Assembly (NCBI GenBank): GCA_002407645.1
Contig: DHNU01000027.1
Coordinates: 6,636 to 40,275 of the forward strand
Direction: 5' to 3'
Length of the DNA: 33,640 nucleotides
Source: Ruminococcaceae bacterium UBA5408
Lineage (GTDB): Bacteria > Bacillota > Clostridia > Oscillospirales > Acutalibacteraceae
The stretch's first letter is position 1. Each line of letters starts with the position of its first letter. This document shows, piece after piece, positions 7,682 through 14,548 of this stretch. The translations under genes were made by a program, and so were the position numbers. Under the pieces are notes generated by a model, which worked only from the letters and a program-made list of their open reading frames with translations, had not been told where the DNA came from and searched no databases.

Positions 7682-8733
7682 TTCAGTACCTCAATTAATT
7701 TGCGAAGTCCGCCGCGGTCAACCTTTTTTATAAAACTATCTCCGATTTCTTTAAGCATAATAAGGTTAATATTTCCGCCTCTGCTCTTTTTATCAAGGGC
7801 GGCGGCTTCAAGAATTTTTTCGGTGTCCATATCGTCCCAAATAGGGAGATTGTATTTTTTAAGTGCCTTTTGAATTTCTGCTGAAGTACCTTCTTTTGTA
7901 ATGTCCGCTTTTTCACCGCATTTAGCCATCATTGCCATTCCGACTCCGACAGCTTCTCCGTGCGAAAGCTTTTTAAAGTTATAGTTTTTTTCAAGTGCGT
8001 GTCCGAAAGTATGGCCGAAATTTAAAAGCATACGTTCGCCGTTGTCAAATTCATCACGCTCAACTACTCCGCGTTTAATATCGATACAGCTATATATCAG
8101 TTCTTCAATATTTTCTTTAATATCCGTGTTTAAAATCATATCAAATAATTTACGGCTCTTAATACATCCGTATTTGATTGCTTCCCCCATACCGTCGGAA
8201 AAATAGTGCGGCGGCAGAGTGGAAAGTGTATTGGGGTCAATAAGGACAAGGCAGGGCTGATGGAAAGAGCCGACTAAATTTTTGCCTTGGGGTAAATCAA
8301 CAGCTGTTTTTCCACCAACCGAAGAATCGATTTGTGCCAAAAGTGAAGTCGGAATTTGAATAAATTTAATACCGCGAAGATACGTCGCCGCGGCAAATCC
8401 CGCCATATCACCGGTTACACCGCCGCCGAGAGCTACAATAAAGTCACTTCTTGTAAAGCCGTTTTCCGAAAGTTTAAAGTACATCTCTTCAATAGTATTA
8501 AGCCTTTTGCTTTCTTCTCCCGCAGGGAAAGCATATTCATAGACTTTAAATCCGGCGGCTTTAAGAGAATCCGCTGTCGTTTTACCGTAAATCGGAAGTA
8601 CGTTTGAGTCGCTTATAATAAATGCTTTACTGCCTTTATTAAGCAGGTTTTCGGCAAACGTACCGATTTGCTTAATACAGCCTCGTTCTATTATAATATT
8701 GTAATTGTCGGATGTCCTAACGGTAAGTTCCAT
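7678..8733 (-). CDS. aroB: 3-dehydroquinate synthase
   Basis: Second shikimate step: DAHP to 3-dehydroquinate, using NAD+ and a divalent metal. The 351-residue product has the NAD-binding region FPAGEESKRL and ALGGGVTGDMAGFAAATYLRG, the IPTSLLAQIDSSVGGKTAVD motif, and metal/substrate ligands in NFGHTFGHALEK and SHGEAVGVGMAM. The start shares one base with the tyrA stop (TAATG) and the end overlaps aroA by four bases, so it is embedded in the operon. Length is normal. Confidence 0.96.
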   Translation of the reverse strand: MELTVRTSDNYNIIIERGCIKQIGTFAENLLNKGSKAFIISDSNVLPIYGKTTADSLKAAGFKVYEYAFPAGEESKRLNTIEEMYFKLSENGFTRSDFIVALGGGVTGDMAGFAAATYLRGIKFIQIPTSLLAQIDSSVGGKTAVDLPQGKNLVGSFHQPCLVLIDPNTLSTLPPHYFSDGMGEAIKYGCIKSRKLFDMILNTDIKENIEELIYSCIDIKRGVVERDEFDNGERMLLNFGHTFGHALEKNYNFKKLSHGEAVGVGMAMMAKCGEKADITKEGTSAEIQKALKKYNLPIWDDMDTEKILEAAALDKKSRGGNINLIMLKEIGDSFIKKVDRGGLRKLIEVLK

Positions 8734-9569
8734 TATTCACCAAGCCCTTCTTTTATAAGTCTGCCTTTTTTTAGCAATTCACGCAGTAAATTATCGTCAC
8801 AATTCTCTACTGCGTTTTTTATATCTGTAATATTATTAATAAGTATATCAAGCTCTTTTACGAGAGACTTTTTATTATCTGTGAACAGTTCAGTCCAAAG
8901 TTTTTCGTTTATATTTGCAACGCGGGAAACATCGCGGTAACTGCCCGCCGAATACCCAACGTGCTCCTTACAGCACGGGCTCATTACATATGCGCACGCA
9001 AGCACATGAGGAAGCTGGCTTGTAAATGCTATCATTCGGTCGTGATGTTCCGGGGTGGTAATAACCGTTCCTCCGAACCCGAGTTTTACCGAAATTACGG
9101 TTAAAAGGTCAATTGCCTTTCGGGGAGCGCCGCACGGAACAATAATGTAGCTGGCACCGGCAAACAGTTCGGCTTCGCTTGCATAAAAACCGCTCTTCTC
9201 TTTTCCCGCCATAGGGTGTCCGCCAATAAATGTAAAACCGTGTTCTTTTGCAATTATCGGCAGATGTGCGCATATTTCAGACTTTATTCCACAGGTATCG
9301 GTAACAATGCAGTTTGAAGGAATTAAATCGGCGTGTGAATTAACGAAATCGATGTCTGCCTTTGGATAAAGACAAAGATAAATAATATCGGCACTTTTTA
9401 TGTCTTCATTATTGCCGATTTTATCAATTGCACCGCATTCTACAGCGGATTTAAGAACATTTTTGTCGGTGTCTATTCCGCAAACCGTATAATCGGTGTA
9501 CTCTTTAAAGGCTTTTGCCATTGAACCGCCTATTAGACCCAGACCTACAATAACGATTTTTTTATCCAT
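8733..9569 (-). CDS. tyrA: Prephenate dehydrogenase
   Basis: Oxidises prephenate to 4-hydroxyphenylpyruvate on the tyrosine branch. The 278 residues begin with an NAD(P)-binding motif, IVIVGLGLIGGSMAKAF, followed by TDTCGIKSEI, GGHPMAGKEKSGF and YSAGSYRDVSRVA, all typical of TyrA. The ATG at 9567-9569 follows GGGGGAAAG; the earlier in-frame TTG overlaps that ribosome site. There is no C-terminal ACT domain such as that of Bacillus subtilis TyrA, so feedback by tyrosine must, if present, occur elsewhere, for example at AroF or at the leader attenuator. It lies 55 bases after aroF and overlaps the aroB start by one base. Confidence 0.93.
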   Translation of the reverse strand: MDKKIVIVGLGLIGGSMAKAFKEYTDYTVCGIDTDKNVLKSAVECGAIDKIGNNEDIKSADIIYLCLYPKADIDFVNSHADLIPSNCIVTDTCGIKSEICAHLPIIAKEHGFTFIGGHPMAGKEKSGFYASEAELFAGASYIIVPCGAPRKAIDLLTVISVKLGFGGTVITTPEHHDRMIAFTSQLPHVLACAYVMSPCCKEHVGYSAGSYRDVSRVANINEKLWTELFTDNKKSLVKELDILINNITDIKNAVENCDDNLLRELLKKGRLIKEGLGE

Positions 9570-9624
9570 AAGGCTTTCCCCCAATGCGCTTTATTTACTC
9601 TTTATTATAACAAATATACTTCGT

Positions 9625-10650
9625 CTAATCTACCTTTCTTCCGAACGCTTTTGCGGCTGACAAAATATGTTCTGCAACATTTTCAAACTGCTTTGGCGTC
9701 AGCGACTGTGCGCCGTCGGAAAGTGCTTTCGACGGATTGTTATGAACTTCTATAATAAGCCCGTCTGCACCTGCGGCTACTGCGGCGAGTGCAAGCGGTT
9801 TTACAAGCCATGCAATGCCGCCGGCATGGCTTGGGTCTACAACAACGGGAAGGTGTGATAACCTTTTCAGAATCGGTATTGCGGAAATATCAAGTGTGTT
9901 TCTTGTGTATGTTTCGTAAGTTCTTATGCCTCTTTCGCAAAGAATAACCTGTTCATTGCCGCCCGCCATAATGTATTCTGCACTCATCAAAAGTTCTTCA
10001 ATTGTACTCGAAAGTCCTCGCTTTAAAAGAATTGGCTTTTTAACTTTTCCCAGTTCTTTTAAAAGTTCAAAATTCTGCATATTTCTTGCGCCTACCTGAA
10101 TTATATCGACACCGGCCTGTAAGAACATATCAATATGGCGCACGCTCATAATTTCGGTCACTATCGGAAGCCCTGTTTTCTTTTTTGCCTCTTTTAAAAG
10201 TTCAAGTCCTTCGGCTTTAAGCCCTTGGAATGCGTAGGGTGAAGTTCTCGGCTTAAAAGCACCGCCGCGAAGAAACTGTGCGCCTGCTTTTTTTACATCT
10301 GCGGCAATACCGCAAATTTGTTCTTCATTTTCAACGGAGCAGGGTCCTGCAATCAGCGAAAGACCTCCGTCACCGATTTTTTGCCCTGTCGGCAATGTGA
10401 TGACAGTATCTCCCGGGTGGAATTTTCGGTTTGCTTTTTTGTATGGCTCCTGTACCCGCTTAACATTTTCAACAAAATCCTGTGCCGCAATATAATCTAT
10501 ATCAATATCGTGTGTATCGCCGATTAAACCAAGTACGGTGCTTTGGGTTCCTACCCATGTGTTAACTTTAATGTTATATTCCTTTGTGAGCTGATTTGTA
10601 AATTCTTCTACCTGCTTTTTTGTACATTCCGGTTTTAAAACAATAATCAT
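9625..10650 (-). CDS. aroF: 3-deoxy-7-phosphoheptulonate (DAHP) synthase, type I-beta
   Basis: Commits erythrose-4-phosphate and phosphoenolpyruvate to the shikimate pathway. The 341 residues consist of an N-terminal ferredoxin-like/ACT-like domain of about 70 residues (MIIVLKPECTKKQVEEF, TVLGLIGDT), as in Thermotoga-type enzymes where tyrosine or phenylalanine binds, and a TIM barrel. The barrel has LIAGPCSVENEEQI, LRGGAFKPRTSPYAFQG, LLKRGLSSTIEELLMSAEY, CERGIRTYE and VVDPSHAGG. AGGT(ACAAAA)ATG with GGAGGT upstream fixes the start. It is the first gene of the aromatic operon and sits behind a leader ORF and an intrinsic terminator, so both enzyme feedback and transcription attenuation are likely. 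Confidence 0.95.
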   Translation of the reverse strand: MIIVLKPECTKKQVEEFTNQLTKEYNIKVNTWVGTQSTVLGLIGDTHDIDIDYIAAQDFVENVKRVQEPYKKANRKFHPGDTVITLPTGQKIGDGGLSLIAGPCSVENEEQICGIAADVKKAGAQFLRGGAFKPRTSPYAFQGLKAEGLELLKEAKKKTGLPIVTEIMSVRHIDMFLQAGVDIIQVGARNMQNFELLKELGKVKKPILLKRGLSSTIEELLMSAEYIMAGGNEQVILCERGIRTYETYTRNTLDISAIPILKRLSHLPVVVDPSHAGGIAWLVKPLALAAVAAGADGLIIEVHNNPSKALSDGAQSLTPKQFENVAEHILSAAKAFGRKVD

Positions 10651-10671
10651 TTTTGTACCTCCAATTTTTAT

Positions 10672-10745
10672 AGGTTCTATATTAAATGTTGGGGTTAGGG
10701 GTAGGTATTAAATATTAATTTACCCGAGCAATTATTAAAGAACCT
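10672..10745 (-). repeat. Long-range inverted repeat in the aroF 5' UTR
   Basis: AGGTTCT (10672-10678) and AGAACCT (10739-10745) can close a 60-base region just before the aroF ribosome site, downstream of the attenuator. The enclosed DNA has a second possible pairing, GGGTA with TACCC, and the run CCCTAACCCC. Role unknown; it may be an RNA structure that affects aroF translation or mRNA stability. Confidence 0.4.
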
Positions 10746-10776
10746 TTTTATAATGCTGATATTATTACAAGTGGGT

Positions 10777-10809
10777 AAAAAAATAACGGAGCCGCTGAAA
10801 GCTCCGTTA
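10777..10809 (-). terminator. Intrinsic terminator in the aroF leader (attenuator)
   Basis: On the minus strand, TTAACGGAGC is followed by an 8-base loop (TTTCAGCG), GCTCCGTTA and seven T residues. It lies about 40 bases beyond the leader ORF stop and 127 bases before aroF, so it would end transcription before the operon unless prevented. The sequence from 10794 to 10805 can instead pair with 10865-10876 inside the leader ORF. Confidence 0.85.
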
Positions 10810-10847
10810 AAAAATATAAATAGTCAATCTGTAATTTATAAATACAG

Positions 10848-10967
10848 CTATTTAAACCCATACAAAAGCCTACAGCCTATTTTATTGCATGCACAAAAAT
10901 CCCTCACCATAAAATAGCGGGGATAGCAAAAATCTGTAAATCGTGTTGTAACAGCAATAAAATTCAT
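10848..10967 (-). CDS. Phe/Tyr-rich leader peptide of the aroF operon (39 aa)
   Basis: A 39-codon ORF beginning MNFIAVTTRFTDFCYPRYF. It contains six Phe (3, 10, 13, 19, 24, 38), three Tyr (15, 18, 36) and four Cys, an aromatic content far above average. An AAGGAG ribosome site lies eight bases before ATG, and a consensus promoter lies just upstream. Its stop codon is followed by a small hairpin and then a strong terminator before aroF. This is the arrangement of amino acid operons controlled by ribosome stalling: when charged tRNA-Phe or tRNA-Tyr is scarce, stalling at codons 13-24 leaves codons 31-34 free to form an antiterminator. No T-box consensus (AGGGTGGTACCGCG-like) is visible. The peptide itself need have no function. 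Codon-level conservation in relatives would confirm it. Confidence 0.7.
   Translation of the reverse strand: MNFIAVTTRFTDFCYPRYFMVRDFCACNKIGCRLLYGFK
10865..10876 (-). promoter_or_regulatory. Candidate antiterminator strand in aroF leader
   Basis: The RNA segment GCTGTAGGCTTT, inside leader codons 31-35, can pair with GGAGCTTTCAGC (10794-10805): eight Watson-Crick pairs in the first ten positions plus G-T wobbles and one mismatch. This would take up the left arm and loop of the attenuator. A ribosome finishing the leader at the stop codon (10848-10850) would cover it, whereas one stalled at codon 24 or earlier would not. Confidence 0.5.
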
Positions 10968-10997
10968 TGTGAGACTCCTTAGCATATCTTATCCTGT

Positions 10998-11026
10998 ATA
11001 ATAATACATATAAAAAAATGTGTCAA
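10998..11026 (-). promoter_or_regulatory. Promoter of the aromatic amino acid operon
   Basis: Minus strand TTGACA (11021-11026), a 17-base spacer containing seven T residues, and TATTAT (10998-11003). Predicted transcription start is near 10991, about 24 bases before the leader ORF. Confidence 0.8.
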
Positions 11027-11127
11027 GTGATTTATTTCACAGTATAATTTAAAAATTGAAAAAAGTAGGATTTTTAAATTTATTTTTTGTAAAAAATTGT
11101 AATTTTTGTAAATATGACTAAAATATC

Positions 11128-11156
11128 TTGATTATATTGCACTAAATTGTTATAAT
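11128..11156 (+). promoter_or_regulatory. Promoter of the diguanylate cyclase gene
   Basis: TTGATT (11128-11133), 17 bases, TATAAT (11151-11156). The predicted start leaves a leader of about 55 bases. The DNA from 11030 to 11127 between the two divergent promoters is very AT-rich and shows nothing else I can name. Confidence 0.7.
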
Positions 11157-11218
11157 CAAAGGCATGTATATAATAAATTTGACGATATTTTACGTATAGA
11201 CAGAAAGAAGGAAATCCG

Positions 11219-12559
11219 ATGCCTATTCAACCACAAAAATTAAGCATTGAAAATATTGTTAACCATTTAGGCGGAGGGATTTTCTGCTGTAAAAATGATG
11301 ATGTGCTTACTGTTTATTACGCAAGTAAATCTTTTTACGATATGATTGGTTACAAAGAAAACGAAATAACGGCTTTCTGCGGAAATGAAGCAAATTATGT
11401 AATCAGTCGTGAACAGCATATAAACTGGAAAAAGCTCAGCATTATTCTTAAAAAAAGGGGATTTGTAGAGCTTGAACTTAAACTAAAAAAGAAAAACGGT
11501 CATCACATTTGGACCAGCTGCTTTTTAAGGCTTATGACAATGAAAGACGGTTCAAATTATTTCTGTGGTATTCTCGAAGATATTACAAAAAAACGCCGCT
11601 GTCTCAAGATGGAACGAAAGCAGCTCGAAACTATAAAAAGAGCTAAGCAGGAACTTGCGGTAAATGAAGAACGTTATAGAATTATTATGGAGCAGGTTGC
11701 TGACCCAATTTTTGATTATAATTTCCAAACGCAGGAATTTTATTGTTCACCCCCGTTTAAAAAATGCTTCGGAAGTGAAGGCAGTATTGATGGACTGCTT
11801 GACAAACTTTATCATTCCAATGTCATTCATAATGATGACAGAAGCCGCATTATAAACGATATCTATCTATTTATAAACGGGATGCAGTCAATTTGTCCGG
11901 AATACAGGTTTAAAGATGCTACAAAAGACTATCGCTGGTATCGAATAAAGGGCAGGCTTATTCGTGCCGAAAATGGTATTCCACTTAGGGTAATCGCTTT
12001 TATAACCGATATTGACAAAGAAAAAAGGGAAAGGTTAAGGCTTAAAGAAAGAGCTGAACGTGACCTTTTGAGCGGACTGTATAATCATGTTACTACTACA
12101 AATATAATTAACAAAACAATAGAAGAAAGTGATAAAGACAGCCAACACGCTTTATTATTAATTGATATTGATAATTTTAAATACGTAAATGACAACCTTG
12201 GACATCTTTTGGGTGATGAACTTATAGAGAAAATTTCATATAAATTAAAAAAGCAGTTCAGGGACGGGGATATAATCGGCAGGATAGGCGGCGATGAATT
12301 TGTTGTATTTTTAAAAAATATTAAAGAAAAAGATGCTGCACATAGGGCAGAGATAGTTCAAGAGATTTTTAACAATACAAATTTAAACGAAAAAAATGAT
12401 TTTAAAGTTTCAGGAAGTATGGGAATTTCCATTTATCCAAGGGACGGGGATAATTACCATGCACTTTTAAAAAAAGCAGATATTGCTATGTATGCCGCTA
12501 AAAAGAAAGGAAAAGATGCTTACTGTATATATTCTGACCTAATGCAAAGTGAAGAATAA
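11219..12559 (+). CDS. PAS-PAS-GGDEF diguanylate cyclase
   Basis: Predicted to make cyclic di-GMP from two GTP. The 446 residues contain two PAS sensor domains (about 15-125, with FYDMIGYKENEI and GILEDITKKRR; about 150-275, ending RVIAFITDIDKEKRER), each followed by a short charged helix, and a C-terminal GGDEF domain (about 280-440). The active-site motif GGDEF is intact at 357-361. DNFKYVNDNLGHLLGD provides the metal/GTP contacts. An RxxD inhibitory site (RDGD, 348-351) sits exactly five residues before GGDEF, so product inhibition is expected. No signal peptide or membrane segment is seen: a soluble cytoplasmic sensor. GAAGGAAA precedes the ATG. It has its own promoter and lies between the aroF operon and aroE-aroK. 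The signal sensed is unknown. Confidence 0.92.
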   Translation: MPIQPQKLSIENIVNHLGGGIFCCKNDDVLTVYYASKSFYDMIGYKENEITAFCGNEANYVISREQHINWKKLSIILKKRGFVELELKLKKKNGHHIWTSCFLRLMTMKDGSNYFCGILEDITKKRRCLKMERKQLETIKRAKQELAVNEERYRIIMEQVADPIFDYNFQTQEFYCSPPFKKCFGSEGSIDGLLDKLYHSNVIHNDDRSRIINDIYLFINGMQSICPEYRFKDATKDYRWYRIKGRLIRAENGIPLRVIAFITDIDKEKRERLRLKERAERDLLSGLYNHVTTTNIINKTIEESDKDSQHALLLIDIDNFKYVNDNLGHLLGDELIEKISYKLKKQFRDGDIIGRIGGDEFVVFLKNIKEKDAAHRAEIVQEIFNNTNLNEKNDFKVSGSMGISIYPRDGDNYHALLKKADIAMYAAKKKGKDAYCIYSDLMQSEE

Positions 12560-12562
12560 TTT

Positions 12563-12591
12563 AAAACCCGCTTATTAATTAAGCGGGTTTT
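12563..12591. terminator. Bidirectional intrinsic terminator containing the aroE-aroK stop codon
   Basis: AAAACCCGCTTA (12563-12574) pairs perfectly over 12 bp with TAAGCGGGTTTT (12580-12591) around a 5-base loop. T runs follow on both strands. It separates the convergent cyclase and shikimate fusion genes, and the last codons and stop of the fusion lie within it. Confidence 0.85.
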
Positions 12592-13924
12592 CTAATATTT
12601 GTATTATTTTTTTCGATACGCTTTCTGCATTACTTTCCGCATCGATAATTATATCTGCTGCATTTTTAAAAGTTTCAATACGTTCATCATAGATATTTTT
12701 TATAATTTCGTCTTTGTTTGGTTTTGCAAGCAAAGGCCGCGAATTGTCGTCTTTAAGTCTTGCGAAAATCAGAGAGGGAGAAACATCGAGCATTACAACA
12801 GCTCCATTTTCTTTTAATGCATTAACATTTTCAGGGTTCATCAATGTTCCGCCGCCTGTTGCAATAATAAATCCGTTTTTTCCTCCAAATTCCTTTGATG
12901 TTTCGTATTCCATATTTCTAAAATATTTTTCACCGTATTTTGAAAAAATTTCAGAAACGGTCATTCCGGCTTTTTCTTCAATATAATTGTCCATATCTAC
13001 AAAATGTTTATTGGTTTTCTGTGAAATAATTTTGCCAACGGTAGTTTTACCGCTGCCCATACAGCCGCATAGCACAATATTACCAAACTTTTTTTTCATT
13101 TGAATTACGGCATTTTCACAGATTCTATTAATATCGTTAGCATTAAATTTAGAGCCGAACCAAATTTCTTGTGCAGCTGCCGCCTGCCATACGAGCATAC
13201 TCATTCCGGAAATAGCGGGAATTGAGTTCTTCTTTGCGATTTTAATTAATAGAGTATCATTGGGATTGTATACTGCGTCGAACACAAATGATGACTTTTT
13301 TATCGTTTCTTCAGAAACAGGGCATGAGTTAGAATTTGGGTACATACCCACAGGAGTTGCATTTGCAAGTAAGTCAATTTTACCTTTAATTTCGTTTAAA
13401 AGGCAAAAATCCACTTTTGAATTTTTAATTTTAGATTTTATGTCAGCACACAGCTTTTTTGCCGAAGGCAGACTGTGTTCACGGACGGCTAAAGTTACGC
13501 GTCCACCTTTTAATGCGCATTCGAAAGCCATCACTCTTCCAACTCCGCCGGCGCCGAGTATAACTGTTCTTCCGGTCAAATCTGCTCCGCCTGCGTCAAG
13601 TGCACGGCAAAATCCAATTCCGTCCGTAGTATACCCGATAAGACGGCCGTTAGAATTTTTTACAGTATTTACTGAATTATAAAATGTGGATTTTTGTTCC
13701 AGCTCGTCTAAATACGGAATAATTGCCTGTTTGAGGGGAATGGTTATGTTGAAACCGGAGAATGAATGTAAAATACTCATTTTATCCGATATTTCTTCGG
13801 GCGGAATATCCAAAATACCGTAACTGTATTTTTTTTGAGATATGGAAAAAAGCTGTTTGTGTATATACGGCGACATACTATGCTTTATTGGGTGCCCAAT
13901 AACAGTAAAGTTATTTACAGTCAT
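12575..13924 (-). CDS. Shikimate dehydrogenase-shikimate kinase fusion (AroE-AroK)
   Basis: One 449-residue protein covering two shikimate steps. Residues 1 to about 272 are an AroE domain: GHPIKHSMSPYIHKQL with the Ser-x-Ser shikimate-binding pair at 16/18, FNITIPLKQ with the catalytic lysine, TDGIGF with the catalytic aspartate, and GAGGVGR for NADPH. After a short QMKKKFG linker comes shikimate kinase: Walker A GCMGSGKTTVGK near 284-295, VDMDNYIEEKAGM, EYFR-like KYFRNMEYET, the ATGGGTLMNP loop and the DNSRPLL lid. The domains are in one uninterrupted frame. AGAGGAATTC precedes the ATG. It is separated from the main aro operon by the cyclase gene. Fusion of adjacent steps suggests co-regulated, possibly channelled activity (inference). 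Confidence 0.93.
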   Translation of the reverse strand: MTVNNFTVIGHPIKHSMSPYIHKQLFSISQKKYSYGILDIPPEEISDKMSILHSFSGFNITIPLKQAIIPYLDELEQKSTFYNSVNTVKNSNGRLIGYTTDGIGFCRALDAGGADLTGRTVILGAGGVGRVMAFECALKGGRVTLAVREHSLPSAKKLCADIKSKIKNSKVDFCLLNEIKGKIDLLANATPVGMYPNSNSCPVSEETIKKSSFVFDAVYNPNDTLLIKIAKKNSIPAISGMSMLVWQAAAAQEIWFGSKFNANDINRICENAVIQMKKKFGNIVLCGCMGSGKTTVGKIISQKTNKHFVDMDNYIEEKAGMTVSEIFSKYGEKYFRNMEYETSKEFGGKNGFIIATGGGTLMNPENVNALKENGAVVMLDVSPSLIFARLKDDNSRPLLAKPNKDEIIKNIYDERIETFKNAADIIIDAESNAESVSKKIIQILENPLN

Positions 13925-13967
13925 TATGAATTCCTCTTACTTTCTTAAATAAAACATAAAAAACATA

Positions 13968-13996
13968 TTGACAAAGTGTAAGTTTGCTAATAATAT
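13968..13996 (+). promoter_or_regulatory. Promoter of acpP
   Basis: TTGACA (13968-13973), a 17-base spacer and TAATAT (13991-13996). This predicts an acpP leader of about 145 bases. The -10 box is overlapped by the first of two direct repeats. Confidence 0.7.
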
Positions 13997-14036
13997 GTGG
14001 TTAGACAATAAGCGTTCGGAACGTTATATGTGGTTA
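13993..14036 (+). repeat. Two direct copies of ATATGTGGTTA at the acpP promoter
   Basis: Identical 11-mers at 13993-14003 and 14026-14036, start-to-start 33 bases, separated by DNA containing CGTTCGGAACG. The first overlaps the -10 box and the second lies about 25-30 bases into the transcript. They do not match the FapR consensus I know (TTAGTACCTAGGTACTAA). Candidate regulator sites, unproven. Confidence 0.45.
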
Positions 14037-14149
14037 TTTCTGTGGCAATTGTAACATAACTGTTCTGTTTTTGTCCACAAATTCAATAACGTTTTCCGTA
14101 TGCAATTTAATTTCTAAAAAATTCTTAAATGTTCTAAGGAGGATATGAC

Positions 14150-14377
14150 ATGGTTTTAGAAAAAGTAAAAGCTATTTTAAGCGAACAGTTTGATGTAGAG
14201 GAGGATTCAATAACACCTGATTCAAGCATTGCCGATGATTTGGGTGCAGATTCTTTGGACGTAGTTGACCTTTTAATGTCAATTGAAGATGAATTTGAAA
14301 TTGAAATACCGGACGAAGAGATAGACAACATTAAAACTGTCGGTGACTTGGTAAAATATATTGAGGGTAATATTTAA
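14150..14377 (+). CDS. acpP: Acyl carrier protein
   Basis: Carries growing acyl chains on a 4'-phosphopantetheine arm in fatty acid synthesis. The 75-residue, very acidic protein has the DDLGADSLDVVDLLMSIEDEF motif split around its modified serine (Ser in GADSLD, about residue 37) and the typical end IKTVGDLVKYIE. Four helices, normal length. AAGGAGG lies 7 bases before ATG. It stands alone with its own promoter and terminator rather than inside a fab cluster, between the shikimate fusion gene and a decarboxylase subunit pair. No fab genes are visible in the window. Confidence 0.95.
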   Translation: MVLEKVKAILSEQFDVEEDSITPDSSIADDLGADSLDVVDLLMSIEDEFEIEIPDEEIDNIKTVGDLVKYIEGNI

Positions 14378-14394
14378 AAAATTTTATCCTGCTA

Positions 14395-14427
14395 ATCCGC
14401 CGTGCTTGCTCATGGCGGATTTTTTTT
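14395..14427 (+). terminator. Intrinsic terminator after acpP
   Basis: ATCCGCC (14395-14401) pairs with GGCGGAT (14414-14420), followed by eight T residues. Shows acpP is monocistronic. Confidence 0.9.
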
Positions 14428-14460
14428 ATTTTTTTTATATTTTTAAAATACTTTGAAACC

Positions 14461-14489
14461 TTGAAAAACTACTTTATTCCTTATATAAT
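14461..14489 (+). promoter_or_regulatory. Promoter for the oadB-oadG-proS group
   Basis: TTGAAA (14461-14466), 17 bases, TATAAT (14484-14489), about 55 bases before the first start codon. Confidence 0.75.
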
Positions 14490-14548
14490 AGTAAAGTATG
14501 TTATAAAATGTAAGAAAATTTAAAAATTAAAGAGGAGTGTTACAGTTC

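Noticed and set aside
10651..10991. T-box riboswitch before aroF
   Set aside because: No AGGGTGGTACCGCG-like T-box core or specifier-loop pattern; the region instead holds a translated-looking Phe/Tyr-rich ORF followed by a terminator.
14537..14548. GTG start of the OadB-like gene at 14537
   Set aside because: The GTG overlaps the AGAGGAG ribosome site, so initiation there is unlikely; TTG at 14549 is preferred although its spacing is long.
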